Part shown: positions 23,516 to 34,160 of the stretch, piece by piece
Position numbering within the stretch: position 1 is the stretch's first letter
How the letters are laid out: every line of letters starts with the position of its first letter
Source of the DNA: Hyperoplus lanceolatus
Taxonomy: Eukaryota; Chordata; Actinopteri; Uranoscopiformes; Ammodytidae
DNA length: 64,000 bases
Direction: 5' to 3'
NCBI GenBank assembly: GCA_026929865.2
Contig: CM049409.1
Span: 15,839,452 to 15,903,451 of the forward strand
Program-made: the position numbers and the translations under genes
Notes under the pieces: model-generated
What the model saw: the letters and a program-made list of their open reading frames with translations, nothing else
Told to the model about the DNA's origin: nothing
Databases searched by the model: none

Positions 23516-25376
23516 AGGCCCTGGCAACCCAAATCCACTAAATCCTTGTAACTATGTTATTTGGGGAGTAAAATGAATGTTAATATGTCTATGAAAGGTT
23601 TTAGGAATAGCTGCCAACCCCCGCAAACATACTTCCATGTCAGTTGGTCGAGCATTTGAAAAATCCTGATTCGAATGTCGCATGACAAGCCGTTTTCACA
23701 CGCATCTCCACTCCAACATACATTGGACTTCTCGTTAGAAAATTTCAAATTCGAATTTTGGCTTGGAGTTTTGTTTTCACACGTCACGCGATTCTTAAAG
23801 ACTATAAAAACAATTCTATGCCATCTCTCTGGTGCCGCGCAAGTGATACAGACAGTCTCTTTGCGTCTGAGCCTACACTCAAAGCCCCGTCTGAGCGAAG
23901 CAGCGCGCACCCCGGTGAAACACTGTGATGGTGACGTTCACAGTGAGCCCTCGCCGAGCCGCCGTGCAGAAAAACTATGTGGTTTAAGACTAAATGATCA
24001 CCGGGGATTCCTGCATGTTAACGTTGCAGAGGGGACATGCTTTCACGAGCCGATTGCATGTCCCGAGCCCTGATACACAGAGACATGTCTCCTAACTGAC
24101 TGCGCGACGTCGATCGCTGCCCCGCTTCATGCCTCTGACACGTCGACTCACAACATAATGAGTCGAGGCTTTGAATTCAGTGCTGGGGATGTGGGGCCAT
24201 TTCACGTGCCTCGTTTTCCTCTCGTCACTTCGTTCTCTATCCAAGCACACACACCTCTGTCCGGCCGCATCTGAGTGCGCAGCCAGTGCTCCACCCGAAA
24301 AATAAAAAACAAGTTGGACACAAGCCCTGAAGCTTAATGATCGCTCTGGTAACGGTCAGTCCATAACTGGACGCTGAATATTAGACCCCGAATATAAAAC
24401 GACCCGACTTTTTACGACCTATTCCCAGGGGGAAACCCCTTCTTATAGGCTAATCGGCCCAATACGGCATGTGTCACCGCTGCATGTAACAATATTGCAT
24501 TGGTGATGCATTTTTTTTAATCAATGTAGCGAGTTATTATTGAAGTGCAGGCAGAGCTTCTTTTTTGTCAGCACTCCCTTCTGAGAATATGTTTCCGCGG
24601 CTATGCCTGTAGCGTACTTCAACAGCGAGTCTCCACACTGTTGAACCGCCTATATCGCATCAGCTCACGTGATGAGAAACATAATCAGACTCCGTTTTCT
24701 CTCTCTCTCTATTCCCACTCCTATCCACAGAAAAATCTGATTTTAAAAATACAAATGCCTAAAATAAGATAGGGGATTTTTTGCAAGTTAAATGGGAAAT
24801 AAACTAATAAGAGATAGTCTAACAATAAATATGAGACAGAGATATTTTTATATATTTTCATTGTGACACAGACACTTGTTTCAAATAGGTTGCGGTTGTG
24901 GTGGGGAAAAAATAGCATACAACTAATTGCAAAGCTAGCCTATATAGGCTAATAATAATAAGTTACTTTCTAGCAGGATGCAAGTGATTCTGAGCTGCGC
25001 TCTCAGCTGTGCCAAAGCATTCACCGTTGCTAGGGAAACCAGCTACCGTCGCAGCCCGTGCAGCAGTGTGAACTGCCAGTCAGGCTCGTTGAGCATTTGC
25101 AACATTTTCAAGTTTGCGTTTCGTTGTGTGGCGAATCTTTGGTCTGAACTGGGCTAAACCTGCTCAGCACCGTGAGTGAGAGAACGTTCCCTTACAGAAC
25201 GTTATTGACCACGCCCACACCGCCCTGCAAAATGTTCTAGACAGCAAAAAAGCAGTTTTTTAGACGAAATTTTATAATATTTATGAAAATAAATTTTTAA
25301 TTGGATAACTGCAAACAGCTTGTAGAGAAACACAATATTAATGTCATATATTTAGGTCTCTGGGTTGCCAGGGCCT
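23516..25376. mobile_element. TTAA-flanked element, 1.86 kb, nested in the pogo-like element
   Basis: TTAA at 23512-23515 and 25377-25380 flanks inverted ends AGGCCCTGGCAACCCA that match perfectly over at least 16 bp. The interior is richer in GC and CpG than the surroundings at about 23860-24330. An apparent 132-codon frame (23675-24073) has no recognisable motif. Kolobok-like or piggyBac-like by its duplication; non-autonomous. Confidence 0.85.
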
Positions 25377-26170
25377 TTAAACAAGTAATTGTCTATGGAT
25401 GTGTCTTGCATTACAGTTTATGAGATATATATCAATGGCACAATTCACCCCATGGTATTCTCTCCAACGGCACAATTTACACCACACCAGGGGCAAGTTG
25501 TGCCACAAGACAACTTTTTTTTCCGAAAGCTATATTTCTTCAACAGTTTATTCCAGATCCAAAGTTTTTATTGCCAGGGATGCACAACACCCTGGAATAT
25601 ATGTACATGTTTGAGTTGGAGACTTTACTGTCAAGGCCTCACTTTAAAGTCACTTTGAGTAAAAAGTGGCACAACTTAGACCACTCTCCCCTATTCAGAT
25701 GTAATTGGCAGTCATGGAGCCTGCATTCTATTCTGTTCATAAGGAACTATATACTATAATTATTACAATGTGTTACTCTCCCCAGTTCAGAATTACATAT
25801 GGGTGGCTGACATTACATGACATGGGATTACATTTGGTTTGATATTATGGTAATGTGGCATAAGTGCCTTGCTCAAGGGCACACCAGATGACAACACTGT
25901 TGGGATGGAGCCACCAACCTTTCAGCCACAAGTTTTGTTCCCTATCTACCGTTAACCGTATATTAAAAAACTGTGGATAACGGATGACGCTTGAGTGATT
26001 GTGTGTGTAGGTGTGTGTGTGTGTGTGTGTGTATGCGTGTGCTTTTTAGTATGACCAGAGGAGGATAATAGGGTGTGATTTATTGAGTGGCAAAATCTGA
26101 CTTCTGGCTATCAGCCTAATAGCACTCATGCACCAATGTGAACACAACCATGTACTCACTTACACATGCA

Positions 26171-26186
26171 TACACAAACACACACA

Positions 26187-26223
<37 letters not shown>
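26171..26223. repeat. (CA)n microsatellite
   Basis: CA repeats with occasional CAAACA interruptions. Confidence 0.95.
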
Positions 26224-26226
<3 letters not shown>

Positions 26227-26423
26227 CTCACACAAACACACACTCACATGCAATCATAAAGGTGTCATTCACCCTTGCTTCGTTACAGTATATCCTGATA
26301 GAGTTCAGACAGGATTAGTGCAAACACACACACAAACTCCCTGGCCTTTAACAACAAGAAAACAATTAGTCTCCGATTAGCCGGGCCAAGCAGCACCAGG
26401 TGTTCAATTAGTTGCCTGTGTGC

Positions 26424-26424
<1 letters not shown>

Positions 26425-26472
<48 letters not shown>
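26425..26472. repeat. (GT)n microsatellite
   Basis: About 24 uninterrupted GT units. Confidence 0.95.
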
Positions 26473-26473
<1 letters not shown>

Positions 26474-27470
26474 CTGAGAGAGACATATATAAATTAGGTT
26501 AACACATTGGCACATCAAGGCAAAGGTGGGTGGCACCTGTGTGCAGGGACAGCGATTGAATTCACTCATTGGCACACTGTGGCAAGTTTGTGTGTGTGTG
26601 CGTGTGTGTGTGTGTGACAGTTAAAAGGGTTCTAAATTGATTCACTGGCAGGCCTTGTCGAAACGCGGGCGAGTCTGCACATCTACTGGGATAGGGAGAG
26701 AGACAGAGAGAGAGAGAGAGGTACACCCAACTGCCACAACTAGTGTGTGTGTGTGTGTGTGTGTGTGTTAGAGTATCTCAAGTCTTTCTGACATTTTCAA
26801 CTCCTTGACATCTCACAGCTCAGTGGTTTTTAACTCATCAATACACACACATATTACTTGTCCTAAAACAAACTTGAAACAAGACAAATATCTATTTTAT
26901 TGATAGGTCTGAATCCAAGTACTGTAGGTTCATTTCACACTTTCATTGAATTCCATGATATTCTTATGGTCACAATTGTAATACTTAAAGATATAGACAC
27001 GAAAGGAGAGATGACATACTTTTATTAGCCGGTATACACAATGTGACCGCATGAGAAGAGCAAATGGTTTCTTGGAAGAAAAAACAAACACATGGTTTGC
27101 TTAGTGTAATTATAATCCAGAATGCATGAGGCCATGGATCTGACACAAATCCAAAACTAATACTTTAGCATGGTCGATTTTGTTTTTTCTGTGAAGGAAA
27201 TGTCATCCAGCCAACTTTGCATTTCCACATCCCTACACAGAATATCTTAGCACATAGCAAATAGTGAGACAGAAACATAAAGGAGACATTGCAAAGTGGT
27301 ATTATTGTGCTCCAGAAAAAAGGGGCTGTTTTCAGCTTATGTTCAAACAAAGAACAACATGTAAATACAGATTACACGTATGCTGTGAAACTGTTTGCCT
27401 GTGGAAGGTTGTTCAAAATAATAAAGAGCGAATATTCAGTTTGGATGGCTATCTCATTTCATGGGTTGTA

Positions 27471-27552
27471 TGATAGCCTAGAGATAAGGGGGCCAACCAT
27501 TACATAACCATGAGGTTGCTGGTTCGATCCCCAGCACTGGAAAGGAGGGTGT
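27471..27552 (+). mobile_element. tRNA-derived SINE, 5' part
   Basis: TAGCCTAGAGATAAGG resembles an RNA polymerase III A box, and GGTTCGATCCCC about 40 bp on is a good B box, the split promoter of tRNA-derived SINEs. The SINE is cut at 27552 by a retrotransposon and resumes at 28952/28957. Confidence 0.75.
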
Positions 27553-27627
27553 TGTTGTGAATTCTCTAATTACTGCCTGTCTGTTTATTGTTAGCGTCTG
27601 AGTTACGTCAGTTATTTACGTAATTTC
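27553..27627 (+). repeat. Truncated 5' LTR
   Basis: Matches the first 75 bp of the 3' LTR at 28278 with about one difference, then breaks off into internal sequence after ACGTAATTT. Confidence 0.85.
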
Positions 27628-27689
27628 CCATCGAGAAGCAGAGCTCAAACTGCTGAGATACGGCCAAACCCAGAGTTTCTCTTACAAGG

Positions 27690-28232
27690 TTGCTGCCCTT
27701 AAGGCACATAAGCCTGTACCGCCTGGCCAGTCTTGCTCCAGAATGGGATCCTACTGCAGGGTTGATCCGAGTTGATGGCAGGCTGCGTAGACTGGAATAC
27801 GCCAAGCCTGAAGACATCCATCCCATCGTCCTGGACTCACGATACCCAGGAATGAAGCTCCTGATCAAGAGGCGCAGCGTTGTCTCAAGCGGTCTATGTG
27901 CCGGCTGCACTGGGGCAGCGACGGCTGCGTCACCGCCAGAACCTGGTGGACCAGTTCTGGATCAACTTTGCACGCAATACCTAACTACTCTTCAGACACA
28001 CCAGAAGCAGCAGAGACCTTCAGAGAACTTGGCTGTGGACTCCATCGTCATGATAGTCGATCCACAACTTCCCAGAGCTCAGTGGCCGGTGGGAAAAGTC
28101 ACGAAGACTGTGCTTAGCCAAGACGGATGTGTCAGAGTAGCAGAAGTCCTAGTCAAGGGCAAAGTCTACACAAGACCTGTTGCCCGCCTGATTCAGCTAC
28201 CGGCTCTCGGAGCCGACGAAAAGGACACTTGA
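27690..28232 (+). pseudogene. BEL/Pao pol remnant (integrase flanks)
   Basis: The open frame begins with LAPEWDPTAGLIRVDGRLRR and then HPIVLDSRYPGMKLLIKR, the conserved segment just before the zinc-binding part of BEL/Pao integrases. It then jumps to the C-terminal domain, with MIVDPQLPRAQWPVGKVTKT and YTRPVARLIQLP, and stops with TGA. The zinc finger and DDE core are missing, so integrase activity is impossible although the frame is open. The C-terminal domain is complete to its end. The short middle stretch is out of register with the family and marks the deletion join. Confidence 0.8.
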
Positions 28233-28277
28233 AGAATTCCCTTTATTGCACATTCGCTGCTCGAATGTGGGGGCGGC

Positions 28278-28951
28278 TGTTGTGAATTCTCTAAGTACTG
28301 CCTGTCTGTTTATTGTTAGCGTCTGAGTTACGTCAGTTATTTACGTAATTTACTTAGCTTACGTCATTAATGTAAATGTCCGCACCACTGTTCAGTTTAT
28401 TCTCCGGTGGCCACGTTTGGAAGTCATTGACGATGTAAGTTATAAATCCGATGTTAACCATGTTAACCAGTTGATATGCTCTTACTAGCTTGGAGAGCTG
28501 TATGTTAAGCTGACTTATTGTTTGTCATGTTAGTGTGTGTTTCTAATATGAGGAGCTAAACTATCTAGCATGAGGTTGATGAGTGCATTGTGTTTTACTA
28601 GCTAGCTCTGGCCATGTTGTTATACTAGCAACCATTTTGTATTTACTCAGTGTGCTAATACTGCCTGAGTGTTTTATTTAGATGAAGAGAGTCATGTACA
28701 TGTTTTCCTTTTCTTTCTTTATTTACAGAAACTTCTATTCCATGTCCCATATTCCATCATTCCATGTTACCTATTCCATCTACCACCATTGTATATTTCT
28801 ACGTGTCAACACGTGTTCTACAAAATGTTATACAGTCCAATCGAAGTAAACTCAGCTAACTCTCACAAATGACTCTGTCCTTCCTGACCGAAGCCCTGAA
28901 GCGGCGTAAATATTAGTCTACCAGCTCAACTCAACCAATTCATTCTCAACA
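28278..28951 (+). repeat. Complete 3' LTR, 674 bp
   Basis: Runs from TGTTGTGAATTCTCTAAG to CATTCTCAACA, bounded by the polypurine tract upstream and the GGTGT target duplication downstream. Confidence 0.85.
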
Positions 28952-28956
28952 GGTGT

Positions 28957-29150
28957 TATTGGTAATACTTGGGTGGCTGGTAATGTATCTACGGTGCCCA
29001 CCATCTCTACCATGTGTCCTTGAGCGGGACACTTAACCCAAAAACTGCTCCAGCGGCGACCTTTGCCTCCGACCCCTGAGCGATGATCCCTGATATACGC
29101 AGAACTGCATGTGTGTGTTACAGATGTTGGAGGGGTGAGTGAAAAGTATT
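28957..29150 (+). mobile_element. tRNA-derived SINE, 3' part
   Basis: Continues the SINE split at 27552. TGTCCTTGAGCGGGACACTT and the following ACCC..AACTGCTCC segment are the usual body of fish tRNA-SINEs as I know them. The downstream limit is approximate; it may extend to about 29270, where AATAAACC occurs. Confidence 0.6.
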
Positions 29151-29964
29151 GCATGTTCACAGTCTGTATTAAAGTCTTGGTGATTCATTTGATAATTTCC
29201 GACTTTGGTGCTCCCTTTTGCTCTCATGTATTACGAGTGTATTATGAAAGTGACAATAAACCGTTTCTAGATCCAGCCTGGAATTACCCAACAGGATAAT
29301 GTTGTTTGTTTCTTTCATTTACAAATACCTATGCAGTCAGAATAATTTCACACTTATATAATCATTAGAAACAATACATAATAGCTGTGTAATGATGGTT
29401 TGAGTTGCACGTAGCTCTCACTGTTTTTCACTGTGGTTGAACTTATAAAAAGTCAAATCTATTTCATTCAATATAGGGCTATGGCACAAATCACACATTT
29501 GCCTGCAATCTATACACCATAAGAACAGCATATCCTGAAATATTCAACCATAAAACCTTGAGGTGTTAAAAGTTGCTTGGTGCAAACACACGTTTTCACC
29601 TTTATTGACCCAATTTGTTTCTTCAACATTATATCAGCCACATTAACAAACTAATTCTACTTTGACAACCATGATGCATATAACTCTAATTAAATGTATT
29701 GGTGTAGCTAATCCACTACTATAGGGATACATATAAATATGTATGGAAGACGGATCATATACTTAATATACTAAATGCAATATGCCTGCAGTGGTTTAAC
29801 TTTTCCATGTGGAGACCAATTATGAGGTCTTGACCTCAAATTGAATATGATGGATTCACAGGTATAGAGTAGCCAGACACAATATGCCTGTAATGTTTTT
29901 AAATGGTTTAGATTTCCACATGAACTTCCTTAACCTGGGGCCTACACACACCAGTCATGCACTC

Positions 29965-29970
<6 letters not shown>

Positions 29971-30050
<80 letters not shown>
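29971..30050. repeat. (CA)n microsatellite, 80 bp
   Basis: Forty uninterrupted CA units. Confidence 0.98.
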
Positions 30051-30051
<1 letters not shown>

Positions 30052-30701
30052 CTAATACCCATTTGTCGTGACAGACGTCATGTGGTTCCTATTCAGCCAT
30101 GTGTAATGAAGTTGGCTCTGGTCGGAGCAGGAGCATGCTACATGTATTATGGCAGTGTATTTTGAAGAGGGTGGGGCTGAGTGATGGGGAGAGCTGTGGC
30201 AATAATATAATGTGACCTGATTGAGAACATGAGGATTGCATCTGCCCTCCAAATAAAAGTGCTGAACTCTCAGTGTCACCTTTCATCATTTTCTATGCAG
30301 TTGAAACAAAGCAAGGAGGAGAAACCTTAGCTGCCAAAGGACTGAGGAAAGAGAGCAAAGGTATTGCAGAGAAAATAAGAAGATAAAGGCTATCACCACA
30401 TGTGAAAAATGTATATTCTGTTTATCAGTTTTATTTTATGTTGTTTAAAACGGTCTCTCCCTACGTTGAAACACCAAGGCAATGTACTAAACACCTTAAC
30501 ATATTCTTCTTCCTCCTCTTCATGTTAAATAGGAAAAAAGTTTGCATTATCATCTGGTGGAGAGTAAAATATCTCAGTTACTTTGCAAGTCTTAGCAAAC
30601 CATTTAGTTGACGTTTCCATTTAGCAGTTTTTTTTCAGATCTTCTTTCTACATTATCCTGTAATGTGTATATAATTTGTATCACACTGGCTTCGGGAAGG
30701 G

Positions 30702-30890
30702 GGGAAATCCTCTCCATCCATCCACTTTCTACTGCTTATCTGATTCTAGATCCTACGCTAAGTGAAGTAGCCTATACCTCCGTTTTCCTAGGCACATCTG
30801 CTCTTCGTAGGGGATCCTGGGATGTTCCCATGCCTGATGAGATTTAGATACCTCCAAGGTGCATCTGCCTTTGGGTCTCTGGAATATGTT
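30702..30890. mobile_element. Old non-LTR retroelement fragment, L2-like
   Basis: CCATCCATCCACTTTCTACT, GGGGATCCTGGGATGTTCCC and GGTGCATCTGCC..GGTCT follow the order of a diverged non-LTR retroelement I know to be abundant in fish genomes. The copy is strongly diverged and its boundaries are vague. Class assignment is by memory of the pattern only. Confidence 0.4.
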
Positions 30891-31576
30891 TAGAATGGAT
30901 CCTGATCAGATGATGAAACTTTTACCTGACAGATCAATGGCTGAACTTGAGGTCCCTCTGGGTGTCCTCATTCTTTATAGGCAGCTTACATGAGGGAAAA
31001 TTGTGCTTTCAATTTGAACTGTTTCTGTTTGTTACATGGTCAAACATGTCTTTATGTACAGATGTCACCAAGCTTAAAATTAAAGACCTGTTGACCTTTG
31101 CAGAACCCCAGTGTTATTTTCAGAACTCCATGGGTCCTTGGGAAGCTGTACTTGGCCTGCAATGGTCATGTTTCATCTAGATTTATCACACATCAGTGTA
31201 AGGTTTACTGGATTTTAACGACTGCCATTAAAATCCGCCATGGCTGCAGACTTCCTGAATAATTCTTGAGGCAACATTAATGCCTTGGCCAAACTCAACT
31301 TCTGTGACAAAACTATAAACAGGGGTTCTTAATTGCTGGAAAGTGAAATAGGTGCTGTAAAAGTTAAACCTGCGCCAGCTCACCCTGAATTACTCTCTTG
31401 CTAGAAAATGCCCCGAGCTACAAGGAGCAGAGGAACAGAGCTAGACTTCAGATGCTGAAAACTTTTCAAAGTCTGTCCATCTCTATTGGAACATTATTTC
31501 TTCCTTGAAAGAGCTGGACATTCCCCATTCCGGTATACTTAAATCACCATTTCATCTTTCCCCCCTTCCTGTCTTT

Positions 31577-32135
31577 CGAGGGCTTGGCGCAAAAGGGGCG
31601 TAAGTGACATTTTCAGAATTTTACAGGAGAGCAAAAACAAACTTTTTATTCATTGTAAATAGTTTATAAAAAACAGTATATTGAAGCAATCTCTACTTAA
31701 ATAGAGGTTAGGCTTCAAGGAATTCATATTTGTAAAACAAATCTAAAATTTAAAAAAAATATTTATAAAAAAAAAATCAAAAATAAAGTGTTTATTTTAG
31801 TGTCCATATTTTCTCCATCATATGTGGGTATATCAGGTTCTCCAAACATATTCAGAACACTTTTTCTGTAGTATAAATGTTGGCCTTTTCTGCAATCCCT
31901 CCATATTGTCAGCTCTTTTAGCCTATTTATGATGCACTTACGCCTTTTTTGCTCCAAACTCAACTGAAGGTTTTCCCTTACGCCTTTATGTTTTCAGCCT
32001 TTATTTCAAAAAGTAAAATGTATAGTGACGTTATTCTTTTACCATTTGATAGAACTTATCAAGACCTTAAAAATTATATATAAAAGTCATTTTCGCAAAA
32101 TATGTCACTTACGCCCCTTTTGCTCCAAGCCCTCG
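31577..32135. mobile_element. MITE, 559 bp, with 4-bp CTTT duplication
   Basis: Ends of about 32 bp, CGAGGGCTTGGCGCAAAAGG on the left and CGAGGGCTTGGAGCAAAAGG on the right (complemented), are flanked by CTTT at 31573-31576 and 32136-32139. The inner motif CTTACGCC recurs at least twice between the ends. No coding capacity. The 4-bp duplication and repeated subterminal motif are shared in kind with the 4.9 kb element, though the end sequences differ. Confidence 0.85.
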
Positions 32136-32139
32136 CTTT

Positions 32140-33251
32140 ACTCCTTCAGGGAGAGCTGGGTAGATAATAGCTGGGATGTCGTGTCATATACTGCTCCTTT
32201 AGACACCCCCCCCCCACCCCCCGACTCCCATTTTTCTGTAATCTGCAGGCTCAGTGGGGAATGAACACTTTCTTCCTCATGCTGAGTAAACCTGGCCTCC
32301 AACAGATACTCTTACTTTGTACCACAGAGCTTTCCTCCTTTCCTTTTTCCTTGCTTTTCTGTAGTTGTGTAAGCTGTGATCTATACTGTCAATTCCCATC
32401 AGACAGGTCAGTCAAGACAAGAGGAGGAGGAATGCTGCTAACTGACTTCCTCCTCTGTTTATCTCTAAAGGGCATGTACAGACAGAAACTAAGATGTCGA
32501 GGATAGACTTCAGCAGTGTATCTGACTGTATAGTTCAGCTGCCATTTTAAATGTAGATCTTGGACATATTATCAAAGGGTACAAATGTCAAGTCAATAAA
32601 TCTGCCTTATGTTTTACTCTGAAAAGATTTTTTTTTTGTCAAAATAAGTCATTGTGTTCAAAGCCTATTCAGTCCTAAAACAGCTCTCATTCTCTCTGTG
32701 AGACTTGGTGTCAATTGTGTTCAGAGGAACTAGGGTTTAAAAGACGTTTCAGTTTGCTCAACAACTGAACTGTACTGAGGTACATTCTTAAAATGATGAG
32801 CTGTATAATGCTTTACCGGCAGACATTAGTACAATCATTTAAAAAACTAAAAAATAATTTGTTGGGCGACAACCTCATTTGAGTAAAATCTTGTAAATCC
32901 AAATACTATTTGTTATATTCAGCTGTTCCTTTTGGAATGTATATGTGGAAAGGTCCTTCTAGGCCAGTAGGCGTCATGTTATCCTGCAATACCGATACTT
33001 CAAATGGCAGATCTTCAAATGGTTCTTAGCATCGATGATATTATAGTTGTACATCTACATGGTCTGTGAACATTATTGCTATTTACTGTAAGTCAGTTAT
33101 AGCTGGTTAATTGATCAACATTGTATTATGTAATTCATCTAGTTTATGTGAAACACATGCATCAGTAAGTCATGACTATACTTAGCTCCACAATAAAGTT
33201 TTAAATTGCTGTTTATCAATATGTGTCAAATTAAACAGGAAATAGAGATAT

Positions 33252-33296
<45 letters not shown>

Positions 33297-34090
33297 TGTG
33301 TATGCTCATGCATTGGGGAATGGGAAATTGATAGCATGCTGTCAGATTATATTTGAGCCCTGATTAATTGTCTCACTCAACTGAAACAATAGCTGATTTT
33401 GTCATCTGCAAGACTGTGTGGTATATTAGCTTAGACATTGTCACTAATTACCCTGTCATTAGCTTCCACCTCACAACACACTTTCAAACAGATACAATCT
33501 GAAATGCACTCACTATGCTCCTTAGGCACAAGTTTTAGGGTCACCCAAGGAGAGAGAGCGAGAGAGACAGAGTGAGAGATAGAGAGAGAGGGGACAGGTG
33601 TGAATTGGTGCGGAGCATGGAGTAGGGATAAAAAGGAGAGAGAGGGACCAGTAATGCAAACAATGATTTTAAGACACTGGACTTGTGATGTTTACAAGCA
33701 GCTTGACGCAGACTTAGGGGGGTGTTAAGGAGTTTTAGAGCCTGCTGTTTAATGGTTGAGTGCAATTCCTGTTGATGTGAAAGCCATTTTGGGGGGAATA
33801 CAAGTTCACACACAGAAACACACTCACACTTGAAAAACCCCAAGGACAGCAGCTTCACAAAGGACATACAGTTTACAACTTCTCCCTAAGTAACCTTAAT
33901 GGACTGACACGTTCATAGAATATCTCTTTGCAATGTTTGCTGAGCACTCTTCTCTTTAAATGTATTAATTCATGAATTTGTAGGTTTAAGTATGACTCAT
34001 TGTATCATCGGTTTAGGGGAAATAAACACATGCAGCTCACCTGTGAGATAATACAAGGGGAGAATCATATTGCTTACAACAAGTGAAAAT
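32140..34090. other. Gene-free stretch
   Basis: Contains C-rich tracts near 32203-32222, a GT microsatellite and an AG-rich block at 33545-33592. Nothing else could be identified. Confidence 0.45.
33254..33294. repeat. (GT)n microsatellite
   Basis: About 20 GT units, then TAGTGTG. Confidence 0.96.
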
Positions 34091-34160
34091 ACCCATTTGA
34101 ATGTAGCCATTGACTAATAAATCAACTTTATTTGACCAACTTTAATCAACAAGCTAGGTA
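34091..34160. repeat. Dispersed repeat, first part of unit 1 (interrupted by Tc1)
   Basis: ACCCATTTGAATGTAGCCAT through AAGCTAGGTA is repeated at 35919-35990. The unit continues after the Tc1 insertion at 35609, so the transposon landed inside an existing repeat. Confidence 0.75.

Larger units (their letters stand above)
20945..25691 (+). mobile_element. Pogo-like TA-flanked element holding three other insertions
   Basis: The ends GGGGAGAGTGGCCTAAATTG and GGGGAGAGTGGTCTAAGTTG (right end complemented) are flanked by TA on both sides (20943-20944, 25692-25693). The motif GGCACAA or TTGTGCC recurs just inside the right end. Once the Tc1 (21036-22632), LINE tail (about 22935-23242) and TTAA element (23516-25376) are removed, only about 1 kb remains, including a short acidic coding remnant. 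The TA duplication fits pogo or Tc1/mariner; pogo-like is an inference from that remnant. Confidence 0.75.
25694..27470. other. Gene-free stretch dense in microsatellites
   Basis: GT or CA arrays at about 26008-26031, 26171-26223, 26425-26472, 26588-26617 and 26742-26768 and an AG run at 26700-26720 are the main content. No gene or paired transposon ends seen. Confidence 0.5.
27553..28951 (+). mobile_element. BEL/Pao LTR retrotransposon, internally deleted, inserted in a SINE
   Basis: GGTGT at 27548-27552 and 28952-28956 is a 5-bp target duplication, the size known for BEL/Pao. The element starts TGTTGTGAATTC and ends in CA. Only the first 75 bp or so of the 5' LTR remain before a deletion joins it to the pol integrase region, and a further deletion removes the integrase core. 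A G-rich polypurine tract (GTGGGGGCGGC) directly precedes the complete 3' LTR. Confidence 0.88.
29151..31576. other. Gene-free stretch
   Basis: Holds a CA microsatellite and one old non-LTR retroelement fragment, both listed. No other gene or element end could be supported. Confidence 0.45.

Noticed and set aside
23675-24073. 132-codon frame inside the TTAA element
   Set aside because: No motif or splice support, and it lies in the GC-rich part of a non-autonomous element where long frames arise by chance.
27500-27545. Possible tRNA gene
   Set aside because: A and B boxes are present but the cloverleaf cannot be completed, and SINE body sequence follows; it is a tRNA-derived SINE.
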